From BPGX01 sp037447455 (GTDB lineage Bacteria > Bacteroidota > Bacteroidia > B-17B0 > Aurantibacillaceae): DNA of 64,000 nt. Of this stretch, positions 25,914-35,850 are shown piece by piece. The notes under the pieces were generated by a model. It made no database searches. It was given only the letters and a program-made list of their open reading frames with translations, and was not told the DNA's origin. The DNA is taken from contig JBBIGQ010000004.1 of NCBI GenBank assembly GCA_037447455.1, positions 1 to 64,000 on the forward strand, given 5' to 3'. Position 1 is the first letter of the stretch, and the number at the start of each line of letters is the position of its first letter. The position numbers and the translations under genes are program-made.

Positions 25914-27332
25914 TTAAGAAGACACTATTTTACCCAATAAACTATAATTGGGCGTTTCAAAAAAATAATCAGCAGTTAGTTGAGGTGATAACTTATCTTT
26001 TTTCATTTTATCCAGTATATTTTCTGTCATTTGTAATTCTATAGCCACGCCTTTATTTACAATACCCTCTACATAATCCGAAAACAAAGAATGCTTTAAT
26101 GCATAATTGTATTGCACATTAAAATTCAAAGCGTCGAATAATGTGGTAGAATAAATTGAAAAATGCGCATCGCATATTTGAAACAACCATTCTGTAGAAT
26201 AATTTACTACAAAGACATTGTTATAGGTGTTTGAAATAAATTTTGAAATGTCCTGTGTAGCAGAAGGATGTGGCTTAATTAAAATGGCACAATTCTGTTG
26301 TTTATTATGCACATCGTTTACCAAATAATTAATATACTCAGCTAAATGTTGTTCCAGATTTTTTTGTGCAGTTGCAAAGAGGATTGTTTTGTATTGTGCT
26401 TTAATTTGCTTGTAAAACGATTGAAATGCTTCTGAAAACTCTTTTTCATAAAAAAGATAATAGCCAAAAATTTTCATTTGTTGTTCATCGTATTCATTTC
26501 CTTTTTGCAGGACGGATTTCCAGTATTCACCATATAACCAAATCTCATCTGCGAATAAAGATTTATTTCGCACAGGCAATATCTTTTTATCATACACATA
26601 AAACATGTCTTCTTCTGCAATTAGTCCGTGTTGTAATTCAATAATTTTAATTTTTCTTTTTTTTAATACATAGATTAATGATTCATTTTGATAATGTGGA
26701 AAAACAAATGCTATTTTTATATTTGGAAAATGTTTCAGCAATTCTCTGTAGGTTCTGTACTCTCTCCAAAAAATTTCAATAACTTCTTCAAAGATTCTGA
26801 TTTTATGTTGGTCTAATTTTATTTGTTTCAATATGTTTAAATAAGTGCTCTTTAAATTTTTCAATAAAATTTTATCATCTTCATTGAGTGGCAAAAGTGA
26901 ATAGTAATGGTAAAAATCTTCTAAATTAAAATCGTACTGAACTTTTGAAGAGAATGTATTTGTTTTGAAAAATAAAACATTTTCTCTGTTTAATTTATTG
27001 AGAATGTTTTCAAAATATCTTGATTTGTATTCTTTATGAAGCGTTTCAACATAACGTTCACAAGCTCCAATAAAAATTGTAATTTTTTTATTTTCTTTGA
27101 TAAATGGTTTCTTTTTTATTTTCAAACGTTTCAGGAAAAAGATGATATTGATTAAAAAGAAGGGTAATTTCCAAAATAACCGTGCTTTGAAACCTTCTTC
27201 TCTAAAGATAGCATATTGAAATAACTTAATGATATTAAAATCACCACAATCAAATAATTCCGGATGAGTAATCAAGTTATTAAACTTTGATTTTTTGTCG
27301 GTAAATTTTTCTGTTATTTTAGTTACGCTCAT
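25914..27332 (-). CDS. GT-B-like surface carbohydrate/capsule biosynthesis protein
   Basis: A 472-residue cytoplasmic protein that I recognise only at family level. The C-terminal half looks like the GT-B fold of capsule/teichoic-type transferases: KIKIIELQHGLIAEEDM near 225, ILIKPHPSATQD near 350 and STTLFDALNFNV near 395, which in relatives bind a sugar or alditol nucleotide. The N-terminal half has a short hydrophobic patch (about 50-66; FWKLPFFLINIIFFLKR) and is otherwise not informative. It overlaps the upstream DUF4910-like gene by ATGA and ends the long leftward operon from glyS. Confidence 0.6.
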   Translation of the reverse strand: MSVTKITEKFTDKKSKFNNLITHPELFDCGDFNIIKLFQYAIFREEGFKARLFWKLPFFLINIIFFLKRLKIKKKPFIKENKKITIFIGACERYVETLHKEYKSRYFENILNKLNRENVLFFKTNTFSSKVQYDFNLEDFYHYYSLLPLNEDDKILLKNLKSTYLNILKQIKLDQHKIRIFEEVIEIFWREYRTYRELLKHFPNIKIAFVFPHYQNESLIYVLKKRKIKIIELQHGLIAEEDMFYVYDKKILPVRNKSLFADEIWLYGEYWKSVLQKGNEYDEQQMKIFGYYLFYEKEFSEAFQSFYKQIKAQYKTILFATAQKNLEQHLAEYINYLVNDVHNKQQNCAILIKPHPSATQDISKFISNTYNNVFVVNYSTEWLFQICDAHFSIYSTTLFDALNFNVQYNYALKHSLFSDYVEGIVNKGVAIELQMTENILDKMKKDKLSPQLTADYFFETPNYSLLGKIVSS

Positions 27333-28594
27333 AACTTTAGCAAATTCTTTTCCATTAATAAATCTGCAAGGGTACTCAGCGCTTTCATAGGCACACCAAT
27401 CCGTTCAGCAATATCTATCAAATCATTCATTCCATCGCTGTATTGCAAAATATACATTATCTGCATCACTTGTTCTCTACTTAAATGATTGATGTATAAA
27501 TTTCTTTTACCTAATTGTGGCTCCCCATAAGGACAGGAATTGATATATTTTTCATTGCTTTCCAACGTCATCATAATTTCAAAATAAAGTTCTATACTTT
27601 CTTTTAGAGATTTAAATGAAATAAAACTTTTATTATCCAGTGAAGTGTGGTACTCCGGATATTCTCTGTAGGGTGTACGCATCAAGGATCCAACAGGCAA
27701 ATTAAACCCTGGTGAACAATACTGCCTTTCATCACTGCCACCAGGATAAAAATCTAAAATACGATACAACTTTTTAGAATGCTTTAAGGTATGCGTTGCT
27801 GCTTTATCGGCCAGCGTGTTACCATATTTTGACTTCTTATAGTGAAATATTCCTCTATCGCCAATGCAGGTAATCACATATCCTGCTTTACAAAACTTTT
27901 TCAAATGTTCTCCGTGTTGATGCAAATATACTAATGCGCCGATTGTTTCAGGAATAAACACAAAACGATAAGTGTATTTTCTGTACTTTAATTCTGCTAA
28001 TTTTTTGTATAAAAACATGGCGACTAATGGTCCGCTTAATTCATTATTTGCCATACTCGGATGACAGATATACGTTGATATCAAAACTTCCTCTTTTCTT
28101 TCTCCTTCCAAAACAAGATCTCCGTAAGTGAGCGAACCTTCTGTTAAGGTGGAGTCAATAACTACTTCATACTCTCCTTTTTTAGGCAATTGCTGATAAT
28201 CGTTGTAAGCAATGCAAAATCCCCAATTTTCTCTGTAATACGAAGTAATATAAGGTATAGCGGACGGCTTATGTGGTAATGTGTGTAAATGTTGGTTTAA
28301 TTCTTCAAAGCTAATTTTTTTATAAACCGGAATAGAATAATTAACAATATGTAGATTGTGTTGTTTAAAGTCACAGATTTTTTCCCCATCTGGTGTTTTA
28401 ATATAAGCATCCTGAATGTTCCATTCTTTTGGTATTTTCCAATCAAATACTTCTGTGCCGCTTGGCACTTCGTACAGATTTAATGGAATAATTTCTGAGA
28501 TAATCTTTAAACTTTCTCTTACGCCATTGCCTGTAATGCTTCTGCATATCGGAAACAATCTGTCAAAATAGTATTCTAATTCTTGCTCTATCAT
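27329..28594 (-). CDS. DUF4910-like protein with M28 aminopeptidase-like fold and winged helix
   Basis: A 421-residue protein resembling the DUF4910 family often found in polysaccharide biosynthesis clusters. The central part carries an aminopeptidase-like zinc-site motif (ISTYICHPSMANNELSGP near residue 180, with further candidate ligands in GGSDERQYCSPG and EYHTSLDN). The last 55 residues form a winged-helix-like domain (SREQVMQIMYILQYSDG). No signal peptide is seen. It overlaps the GT-B-like gene by four bases, which supports a shared role in surface carbohydrate synthesis. Its reaction is unknown. Confidence 0.7.
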   Translation of the reverse strand: MIEQELEYYFDRLFPICRSITGNGVRESLKIISEIIPLNLYEVPSGTEVFDWKIPKEWNIQDAYIKTPDGEKICDFKQHNLHIVNYSIPVYKKISFEELNQHLHTLPHKPSAIPYITSYYRENWGFCIAYNDYQQLPKKGEYEVVIDSTLTEGSLTYGDLVLEGERKEEVLISTYICHPSMANNELSGPLVAMFLYKKLAELKYRKYTYRFVFIPETIGALVYLHQHGEHLKKFCKAGYVITCIGDRGIFHYKKSKYGNTLADKAATHTLKHSKKLYRILDFYPGGSDERQYCSPGFNLPVGSLMRTPYREYPEYHTSLDNKSFISFKSLKESIELYFEIMMTLESNEKYINSCPYGEPQLGKRNLYINHLSREQVMQIMYILQYSDGMNDLIDIAERIGVPMKALSTLADLLMEKNLLKL

Positions 28595-28607
28595 ACATAA
28601 ATTTATT

Positions 28608-29471
28608 TTAATAAAAATGCAAAAAAATCTCTCGGGCTATTTTCTCTGCTTCTTCAAATTCATTTAACTTGATGTTCACCCTTACTCCGCTTTCTCTTGC
28701 ACAATGAATAAGTGTTTCCGTCGCAAGGTTTCCGGTCAATTGATCTTTTGCCATTGGGCATCCACCATAACCTAAAATCGCAGAATCAAAATTTAAACAA
28801 TCCACAACAAAAGCACTTCTAATTTTTTCTTTTGCTGTATCGGGCGTAGAATGCAAATGTGCAATAAAATTTACCTGTGGTAATGTTTTTTTCAAATGTA
28901 AAAACAAATCCCGAATATTTTCTGGTGTAGAACAACCAATAGTATCTGCCAATGCAATATCTTCTATTCCCATTTGAACCAATCTATCAGCCATTCGAAA
29001 TACTTTTTCTGCACTCCATTCTTCACCATAAGGATTCCCAAACGCCATTGATAAATACACTCTCAATTTTTTATCCTTCTTTAAACATAAATTGTTGATT
29101 TCTTCTACCCTTTTGAAAGCATCTTCAATACTCGCATTTGTGTTCCGCTTTTGAAATTCTTCTGAAACAGACAATGGAAAACCTAAGTAAGAAACTTGTT
29201 CAAACTGGCAAGCATCTTCCGCACCTCTGTAATTCGCAATGATCGCCAATAATTTTGTACTTGTATTCGACAAATCTAACTGTTTAGTTATTTCTCCTGT
29301 ATCCTGCATCTGCGGAATAGCTTTTGGTGAAACAAAACTCCCATAATCCAATACATCAAATCCCACTTTTAATAATTGTTGAATGTATTTCAACTTTAGA
29401 TCTGTGGGAATAAATGTTTTAATGCCTTGCATGGCATCTCTTGGGCATTCCGTAATATACAATGTTTTCAT
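28608..29471 (-). CDS. Hydroxymethylglutaryl-CoA lyase
   Basis: A 287-residue TIM-barrel enzyme of the HMGL-like family, which splits HMG-CoA to acetyl-CoA and acetoacetate in leucine degradation. The N-terminal ITECPRDAMQG carries the metal/active-site residues, the metal-binding HLH is in FIAHLHSTPD near residue 203, and the flexible loop GGCPMAKDQLTGNLATE near 237 holds the conserved Cys. The family also includes homocitrate- and methylmalate-type enzymes, so the substrate is likely but not proven. It overlaps pyrD by ATGA and is 13 bases ahead of the DUF4910-like gene. Confidence 0.88.
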   Translation of the reverse strand: MKTLYITECPRDAMQGIKTFIPTDLKLKYIQQLLKVGFDVLDYGSFVSPKAIPQMQDTGEITKQLDLSNTSTKLLAIIANYRGAEDACQFEQVSYLGFPLSVSEEFQKRNTNASIEDAFKRVEEINNLCLKKDKKLRVYLSMAFGNPYGEEWSAEKVFRMADRLVQMGIEDIALADTIGCSTPENIRDLFLHLKKTLPQVNFIAHLHSTPDTAKEKIRSAFVVDCLNFDSAILGYGGCPMAKDQLTGNLATETLIHCARESGVRVNIKLNEFEEAEKIAREIFLHFY

Positions 29472-30493
29472 ACACCAATATTTTTTCGAATTTCTGTAAT
29501 CAATGCCGGGCCCTTGTAAATAAATCCAGTATATATTTGAACGGCATTGGCACCTGCATTTAGCATAAGTTGTGCTTTTTCAGCAGTATCAATTCCTCCA
29601 ACACCTATCAAAATTTTATCAGAAGGTAATAGTACTTTGAGTTTTTGAACGATCTGCAAACTCCTTTCAAACAATGGTTTTCCACTCAATCCACCTTCTC
29701 CATATTGGCTTACACTTTTTTCGTATTTCAAATTTTCTCTTGTGATTGTTGTATTCGTTGCAATAATGCCATCAATATCCGATTTTACAACAACTTCCAC
29801 AATATCTTTTAATTGCTCATCGGATAAATCCGGTGCAATTTTCAATAAAATAATTTTTCGCTTATCCGACAACTTCTTTTCCTCTTCTCTTAATGCTTTC
29901 AAAATATGCATTAACGGTTCTTTATCCTGCAATGCCCTTAAATTCGGTGTGTTGGGTGAACTTACATTGACCACAAAGTAATCTGCCACCGAATACAATT
30001 CCCGATAACAAACTAAATAATCCTCAATTGCTTTTTCATTAGCTGTATCTTTATTCTTTCCAATGTTCACACCAATTACAATATTTAGGGGCTTGTTCTT
30101 TAATCTTTCCTTTATCTTCTTTACACCATCGTTATTAAAGCCCATTCTGTTGATGACCGCCTCATCTTTGATTAATCGAAATAATCTTGGCTTAGGATTG
30201 CCTGCTTGTGGACGTGGCGTCACGGTTCCTATTTCTACAAACTGAAATCCAAGATCTGCAAGGACTTTGTAGTGCTTCGCATTTTTGTCCAAACCGGCTG
30301 CCAAGCCAATCTTTAAATTTTGAAATAAATTATTTTTATCAATAATCTTTTCTGAATAATCCGGAATACTCAACAAAAGTTTAAATATTTTTTTAGGCAA
30401 AATTTTATGAAGAATGCTTAATAGCGATAAGCCAATATGATGCGCTGTTTCTGCATCTAATAAAAATAAAAAATTTTTTATGAATGAATACAT
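29468..30493 (-). CDS. pyrD: Dihydroorotate dehydrogenase (quinone), class 2
   Basis: A 341-residue membrane-associated flavoenzyme that oxidises dihydroorotate to orotate, passing electrons to quinone in pyrimidine synthesis. The N-terminal hydrophobic helices (about 1-45) are typical of class 2. FMN and active-site motifs are GLAAGLDKNAKHYK, EIGTVTPRPQAGNPKPRLFR, catalytic Ser in VNVSSPNTPNLR near 180, and GVGGIDTAEKA near 295. The start overlaps the 3' end of fmt by 16 bases and the stop overlaps the lyase gene by four. Confidence 0.95.
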   Translation of the reverse strand: MYSFIKNFLFLLDAETAHHIGLSLLSILHKILPKKIFKLLLSIPDYSEKIIDKNNLFQNLKIGLAAGLDKNAKHYKVLADLGFQFVEIGTVTPRPQAGNPKPRLFRLIKDEAVINRMGFNNDGVKKIKERLKNKPLNIVIGVNIGKNKDTANEKAIEDYLVCYRELYSVADYFVVNVSSPNTPNLRALQDKEPLMHILKALREEEKKLSDKRKIILLKIAPDLSDEQLKDIVEVVVKSDIDGIIATNTTITRENLKYEKSVSQYGEGGLSGKPLFERSLQIVQKLKVLLPSDKILIGVGGIDTAEKAQLMLNAGANAVQIYTGFIYKGPALITEIRKNIGV

Positions 30494-31422
30494 TGATTGC
30501 TCGTTATTTTGTTGCCTCTTAAAAATTCTTCAATTCCCATTACTCGCTTTCCTTCGGGCTGTATGGTTTTAATATCTATGCATCCATCCAGATCTGCTAC
30601 CTTTAAATAATTTTTATTGTTTGTAATAATATCGCCTGCCGAAAGCGAATCATTTTCATCAGATATTTCAGCCCATAAAATTTTACAATATGTTTTTTTA
30701 CCATTAACATCTAAATAAGTAAATGCAGCAGGATACGGTGATAAACCTCTAATAAAATCATATACTTTTTTCGATGATTGATTCCAATTAATCTGACAAA
30801 ATTCTTTAGTTATCTTAGGAGCATACGAAGCTTGTGAATCATCTTGTTCAATTAATTGCAATTTACTTTGTTCAAGCAATTCCAATGTTTTAAGCATTAA
30901 ATCAGCTCCTACAAACATCATTTTATCGTGCAAACTCCCTGCTGTATCTTTTTCATCAATTTTAATTTTCTCCTGCAAAGCAATATTACCAGTATCAATT
31001 TGCTCTTGAATTTTGAAAGTAGTCAATCCGGTTTCTTTTTCTCCATTGATGATTGCAAAATTAATCGGTGCAGCGCCTCTGTACTTCGGCAACAAAGAAG
31101 CGTGAAGATTAAATGTTCCTAACGGCGGCATATTCCATACTTCTTTCGGCAACATCCGAAAGGCCACTACCACGAAAACATCGGCATTCAAAGCTTTTAA
31201 CGTATTCAAAAAATTTGTATCTTTTAATTTTTCAGGTTGCAAAACAGGCAAATGATATTTCAAGGCACAATTTTTTACAGCACTGGATTGAATCTTCAAA
31301 CCTCTTCCGGCTGGTCTATCCGGCGTTGTAACAATCGCTACTACCTGATGGTATTTAGTTAACTTTTCTAATGTAGGAACTGCAAATTCTGGCGTTCCCA
31401 TAAATACAATCCGCAAAGCCAT
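30478..31422 (-). CDS. fmt: Methionyl-tRNA formyltransferase
   Basis: A 314-residue enzyme that formylates initiator Met-tRNA. The N-terminal Rossmann part (RIVFMGTPEFAVPTLE) leads to the folate site with GTFNLHASLLPKYRGAAPI near 105 (catalytic Asn and His, and the SLLP signature) and the catalytic Asp in EKDTAGSLHDKM near 147. The C-terminal tRNA-binding domain spans about 205-310. It starts one base after the glyS stop region and overlaps pyrD by 16 bases, as part of the glyS-fmt-pyrD operon. Confidence 0.95.
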   Translation of the reverse strand: MALRIVFMGTPEFAVPTLEKLTKYHQVVAIVTTPDRPAGRGLKIQSSAVKNCALKYHLPVLQPEKLKDTNFLNTLKALNADVFVVVAFRMLPKEVWNMPPLGTFNLHASLLPKYRGAAPINFAIINGEKETGLTTFKIQEQIDTGNIALQEKIKIDEKDTAGSLHDKMMFVGADLMLKTLELLEQSKLQLIEQDDSQASYAPKITKEFCQINWNQSSKKVYDFIRGLSPYPAAFTYLDVNGKKTYCKILWAEISDENDSLSAGDIITNNKNYLKVADLDGCIDIKTIQPEGKRVMGIEEFLRGNKITSNQCIHS

Positions 31423-31423
31423 A

Positions 31424-32974
31424 TTACAACTTTCTCAGTAAATTTTTAACGCTCGTTCTTTCCTCAATATAAGAATATACTTTACTAATCGGTATTCGTT
31501 CTTGTTGCATCGTATCACGGTCACGAACTGTTACCGTTTCATTTTGCAATGTTTCATTATCAATAGTGATACAATAAGGTGTTCCAATAGCGTCCTGCCT
31601 TCTGTAACGACGACCAATCGTATCTTTGTCTTCATAAATAATTTTTCCAACATATTTCAATTCTTCCCAGAGTTTTTGGGCTATTTCAGGCATTCCGTCT
31701 TTTTTCACCAGCGGCAAGACGACTGCTTTCACTGGTGCAAGTGCCGCCGGAATGGATAACACCGTTCTAATTTCATTTTCCACCAATTCTTCTTTATAGC
31801 CCGCTGAAAGAATGGCTAAAAACAATCTGTCCAAACCAACGGATGTTTCCACTACATAAGGCACATAACTTCTGTTTTCTTCAACATCAAAATACTGTAA
31901 TTTTTTTCCACTGTATTTTTCATGATTAGATAAATCAAAATCTGTTCGGGAATGAATACCCTCTAATTCTTTGAATCCAAAAGGAAATTTAAATTCTATA
32001 TCACAAGCAGCATTAGCATAATGTGCTAACTTAACGTGATATTTGAAGCGATAGTATTCATCAGAAAAACCAAGTGCTTTGTGCCATTTCAATCGTTCTG
32101 ATTTCCAGTATTCATACCATTCCATTTCTGTTCCCGGCTTGACAAAAAACTGCATTTCCATTTGTTCAAATTCCCGCATTCTGAAAATAAATTGTCTTGC
32201 TACAATTTCATTACGAAATGCTTTACCGGTTTGGGCAATACCAAAAGGAATTTTCATTCGTGCCGTTTTCTGAACATTCAAAAAGTTGACAAAAATACCC
32301 TGTGCTGTCTCTGGACGAAGATAAATAGTATTGGCTTCCTCTGCCACTGAGCCCAATTGAGTTGCGAACATTAAATCGAACTGACGCACATCCGTCCAAT
32401 TCCTTGAACCGCTTATAGGACAAGCAATTTCACAATCCAGAATAATTTGTTTAATTTCTTGCAAATCATTTCTTTCAAGTGCGTTTTTAAAACGTTCTTC
32501 AATTTGTTGAATTTTTTCCTGAATTTCTTTCACTCTCGGATTAGTTGATCGAAATAAATTTTCATCAAAATTGTCAAAACGTTTTTTAGCTTTTTCAATT
32601 TCCTTATTGATTTTATCTTGCAATTTAGCAATATACTCTTCAATTAAAACATCGGCTCTGTATCGTTTTTTGCTGTCTTTATTATCAATCAATGGATCAT
32701 TAAAAGCATCCACGTGTCCGCTGGCTTTCCACGTTGTAGGATGCATAAATATGGCTGCATCAATACCCACGATATTTTGATGCAAATACGTCATAGCTTG
32801 CCACCAATATGCACGAATATTATTTTTTAATTCTGCACCATACGCCCCATAATCATAAACGGCACTTAAGCCATCATAAATTTCACTACTTGGATAAATA
32901 AAACCATATTCTTTGGAATGTGAGATAATTTTTTTGAACAATTCTTCTGTTTGCAAAGCAGTGTTCTGCGACAT
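31424..32974 (-). CDS. glyS: Glycyl-tRNA synthetase (alpha2 dimer type)
   Basis: A 516-residue class II synthetase of the single-chain type found in eukaryotes, archaea and many bacteria. Motif 1 region near AIFMHPTTWKASGHVDAF, motif 2 near GIAQTGKAFRNEIVARQ, motif 3 near ETSVGLDRLFLAILS, and an anticodon-binding domain at about 405-510 ending in KVYSYIEERTSVKN. Length is close to the family's usual size. It is the first gene of the long leftward operon (fmt, pyrD, lyase, DUF4910-like and GT-B-like genes follow). The divergent gene at 33081 is 106 bases away. Confidence 0.95.
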   Translation of the reverse strand: MSQNTALQTEELFKKIISHSKEYGFIYPSSEIYDGLSAVYDYGAYGAELKNNIRAYWWQAMTYLHQNIVGIDAAIFMHPTTWKASGHVDAFNDPLIDNKDSKKRYRADVLIEEYIAKLQDKINKEIEKAKKRFDNFDENLFRSTNPRVKEIQEKIQQIEERFKNALERNDLQEIKQIILDCEIACPISGSRNWTDVRQFDLMFATQLGSVAEEANTIYLRPETAQGIFVNFLNVQKTARMKIPFGIAQTGKAFRNEIVARQFIFRMREFEQMEMQFFVKPGTEMEWYEYWKSERLKWHKALGFSDEYYRFKYHVKLAHYANAACDIEFKFPFGFKELEGIHSRTDFDLSNHEKYSGKKLQYFDVEENRSYVPYVVETSVGLDRLFLAILSAGYKEELVENEIRTVLSIPAALAPVKAVVLPLVKKDGMPEIAQKLWEELKYVGKIIYEDKDTIGRRYRRQDAIGTPYCITIDNETLQNETVTVRDRDTMQQERIPISKVYSYIEERTSVKNLLRKL

Positions 32975-33061
32975 ATTTTTAATTTTAAAACTTGTGCGAA
33001 AGTAAGAAAAGTAATTGGTATGTTCCTACTTTCAAATAAAAATTTAATGCGATTTGTTTCA

Positions 33062-33069
33062 TACCTTTG
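33062..33069 (+). promoter_or_regulatory. -7 box upstream of the gamma-carbonic-anhydrase-like gene
   Basis: TACCTTTG matches TAnnTTTG exactly and ends 11 bases before the ATG at 33081. No -33 TTG at normal spacing was found. Confidence 0.4.
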
Positions 33070-33080
33070 CAAGCAAAAAA

Positions 33081-33689
33081 ATGAATAATATCTATGAATT
33101 TGATGGATTCAAACCTTACATACATCCTTCTGCATTCATTCATCCAATGGCTTGTGTCATAGGTAATGTCAGTATTGGAAAGGATGTATTTGTAGGAGCT
33201 GGTGCTGTGATTCGTGGAGATTGGGGGGAAATTATCATAGAAGATGGTTGTAATGTTCAGGAAAACTGCATCATTCATATGTTTCCCGGTACAACCGTTT
33301 GGCTTAAAGAATCAGCACACATTGGACATGGAGCAATCATACACGGAGCAATCGTTGGTAGAAACTGTTTGATTGGAATGAACAGCGTTGTAATGGACAA
33401 TGTTGAAATTGGCGATGAATGCGTCATCGGCGCCTTGACATTCGTTCCTCAAGAAATGAAAATCCCTAACAGAAAAGTAGTAGTTGGTAATCCTGCCAAA
33501 ATTGTAAAAGATGTATCCGACGAAATGATTCAATGGAAAACAGAAGGAACGAAACTATACCAACAATTACCTAAAGATTGCTATAATACGCTCAAAACCT
33601 GCGAACCTTTGAGAGAAAAACCATTATTCAAAAAAACTCAGGAAAAAAATTATCTCACATTCAAAGAACTCAAAAACACAAAAAAATAA
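33081..33689 (+). CDS. Gamma-carbonic-anhydrase-family acyltransferase-like protein (PaaY-like)
   Basis: A 202-residue left-handed beta-helix protein. It starts at ATG 33081; the frame is open 27 bases further but runs through the -7 box. Hexapeptide repeats run about 12-165. The zinc site typical of gamma carbonic anhydrases is present: VQENCIIHMFPG, then the pair of histidines in HIGHGAIIHGAIVG near 85-95. Family members include true carbonic anhydrases, PaaY thioesterase and CaiE, so the activity is not fixed. It probably forms an operon with the peptidase gene that starts four bases downstream. Confidence 0.8.
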   Translation: MNNIYEFDGFKPYIHPSAFIHPMACVIGNVSIGKDVFVGAGAVIRGDWGEIIIEDGCNVQENCIIHMFPGTTVWLKESAHIGHGAIIHGAIVGRNCLIGMNSVVMDNVEIGDECVIGALTFVPQEMKIPNRKVVVGNPAKIVKDVSDEMIQWKTEGTKLYQQLPKDCYNTLKTCEPLREKPLFKKTQEKNYLTFKELKNTKK

Positions 33690-33693
33690 TGCT

Positions 33694-35850
33694 ATGAAAA
33701 AGTTATTATTCATTTATTTTAATCTCTTTTTTACGTTCAATATGTGGGCAGATGAAGGTATGTGGCTGCCCAATCTTTTACAAGCAACCGGCATCTATTC
33801 AAAAATGAAAGAAGCCGGCTGTAAATTGACTCCTGAACAAATTTACAGTGTAAATAAATCTTCATTAAAAGATGCCATTGTTTTGTTTGGCGGCGGATGC
33901 ACCGGTGAAATTATATCAGACAAAGGATTATTTATCACCAATCACCACTGCGGCTATTCAAGCGTTGTAAATTTAAGCACTGTTGAAAAAAATTATCTCA
34001 AAAATGGCTATTGGGCAAAAAATCATCAGGAAGAACTGTATTGCCCTAATCTTACTATTTCCATTGTCGTGCGAATTGAAGATGTTACCAAAGCTGTATT
34101 CAACAACACAAACGGCATTACTGATAAAAAGCAAAAAGATGCAATTATTCAGAAAAACATTCAAAATATCGTCAATAAAGCCATTGAAGGAACACACTAC
34201 AACGCGATGGTGAAACCTTTTAATTATGAACTGCAATACTTTTTGATTGTGTATGAAACCTTTAAAGACATTCGTTTAGTAGCCGCTCCTCCGGAACACA
34301 TCGGAAAGTTTGGCGGTGAAGACGACAATTGGATGTGGCCAAGACACAATGCCGATTTTACAATGTTTCGCATTTATGCTTCAAAAGATAATAAACCGGC
34401 TGAATATTCTCCTGACAATGTGCCTTATCGTCCAAAATATGTCATTCCCATTAGTTTAAAGGGATACAAAGAAAGCGACTTTACGATGGTTTATGGCTTT
34501 CCCGGTCGCACACAAGAATACCTGAGTTCTTATGCAGTTGATATTATCGTGAATGACCTTAATCCAAGAAGAGTACGATTAAGAGAAAAGAAATTAAACA
34601 TTTTAGAAAACTATATGAAACAAAATGAAGCTCTCAATCTGAAATATGCCAATACTTACGCATCGGTAGCCAATTATTACAAAAAGTGGAAAGGTGAAAT
34701 GCTGGGATTAAAGAAAACTAATGCTATTGAAAAAAAGAAAACTTTTGAGAATCAATTGTATCAAAAATTACAAAACAAACCTTCTGCACTGGATAGTTTT
34801 AATATAATAAAAAACAGTTTTGAACAACTCTACACGCGATACCGCTACTATCAAATGCACGCCGATTATTATCAAGAGTGCTTTATGGCGATTGATGCTA
34901 TTCGTTATATCGGAAATTATGTAGATTTTTTCACTGAATATAACAGAATGAAAATTGGATTAAGCAACGAACTTGAAAAAATCAAACAGAAATTATTAAA
35001 AACCATTCCTATATCTTTTCATCTTCCTGCTGATAAAGAAATTTTTATCGCCTTATTGAATGATTATTTTGAAAACATTTCATCCTCCGAAAGAATTCCG
35101 TTTTTAGATTCTTTGTACAATCAATTTAATAAAGACATTCAGAAAATGACCGACTATTTGTATTCAAAATCTTTATTCTTAAACAATGAAAAATTAAAGG
35201 AACTATTGAATACTCCTGATGATACCAAAATCAAAGATTTTGAAAATGATTTATTTTACAGAATGGCACAAAGTATCAAATTACATTTCTACTCCAATGT
35301 TTTACCCCATCTAAAAGAAGTTGACTCAAAAATTACAAACACTCAAAAAATGTATTTGAAATTATTAATGGATTATCAAAAAGATAAAATGTTTTATCCA
35401 GATGCAAATTCTACTCTTCGCATTGCTTTTGGCAAAGTCAAAAAATATGAGCCACGTGACGGCGTGCGCTACAATTATTTTACAACTTACAAAGGTATTC
35501 TTGAAAAAGAGAATCCTAAACACCCAGATTATTATGTCAACGATAGTTTGAAAAGTTTATTTATAAAAAAAGATTTTGGTCGATACGCTGACAAAGATGG
35601 TGAATTACACATTGCTTTCATTGCGTCAAATCATACTACCGGCGGCAACAGCGGAAGCCCTGTATTCAATGCAAATGGTGAACTTATTGGCACCAACTTT
35701 GACCGATGTTGGGAAGGCACAATGAGCGATATAATGTATAACCCGGAAATTTGCAGAAACATCATTTTAGATATTCGCTACACTTTATTTTTAATTGATA
35801 AATACGCTCATTGTAATTGGCTTATCAATGAAATGAAAATTGTACAATGA
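33694..35850 (+). CDS. dpp11: S46 dipeptidyl peptidase, DPP11 type (Asp/Glu-specific)
   Basis: A 718-residue periplasmic serine peptidase. A signal peptide ends near ADEGMWLP. The chymotrypsin-like triad includes His85 in TNHHCGYSS and Ser653 in GGNSGSPVF, with the Asp expected in the WMWPRHNADF segment. Position Ser+18 is Arg671 in TNFDRCWEG. In Porphyromonas DPP11 the equivalent Arg673 gives preference for Asp/Glu at P1, while DPP7 has Gly there, so this enzyme should release acidic dipeptides. Length is right for the family. It follows the carbonic-anhydrase-like gene by four bases and abuts the convergent menG gene. Confidence 0.88.
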   Translation: MKKLLFIYFNLFFTFNMWADEGMWLPNLLQATGIYSKMKEAGCKLTPEQIYSVNKSSLKDAIVLFGGGCTGEIISDKGLFITNHHCGYSSVVNLSTVEKNYLKNGYWAKNHQEELYCPNLTISIVVRIEDVTKAVFNNTNGITDKKQKDAIIQKNIQNIVNKAIEGTHYNAMVKPFNYELQYFLIVYETFKDIRLVAAPPEHIGKFGGEDDNWMWPRHNADFTMFRIYASKDNKPAEYSPDNVPYRPKYVIPISLKGYKESDFTMVYGFPGRTQEYLSSYAVDIIVNDLNPRRVRLREKKLNILENYMKQNEALNLKYANTYASVANYYKKWKGEMLGLKKTNAIEKKKTFENQLYQKLQNKPSALDSFNIIKNSFEQLYTRYRYYQMHADYYQECFMAIDAIRYIGNYVDFFTEYNRMKIGLSNELEKIKQKLLKTIPISFHLPADKEIFIALLNDYFENISSSERIPFLDSLYNQFNKDIQKMTDYLYSKSLFLNNEKLKELLNTPDDTKIKDFENDLFYRMAQSIKLHFYSNVLPHLKEVDSKITNTQKMYLKLLMDYQKDKMFYPDANSTLRIAFGKVKKYEPRDGVRYNYFTTYKGILEKENPKHPDYYVNDSLKSLFIKKDFGRYADKDGELHIAFIASNHTTGGNSGSPVFNANGELIGTNFDRCWEGTMSDIMYNPEICRNIILDIRYTLFLIDKYAHCNWLINEMKIVQ

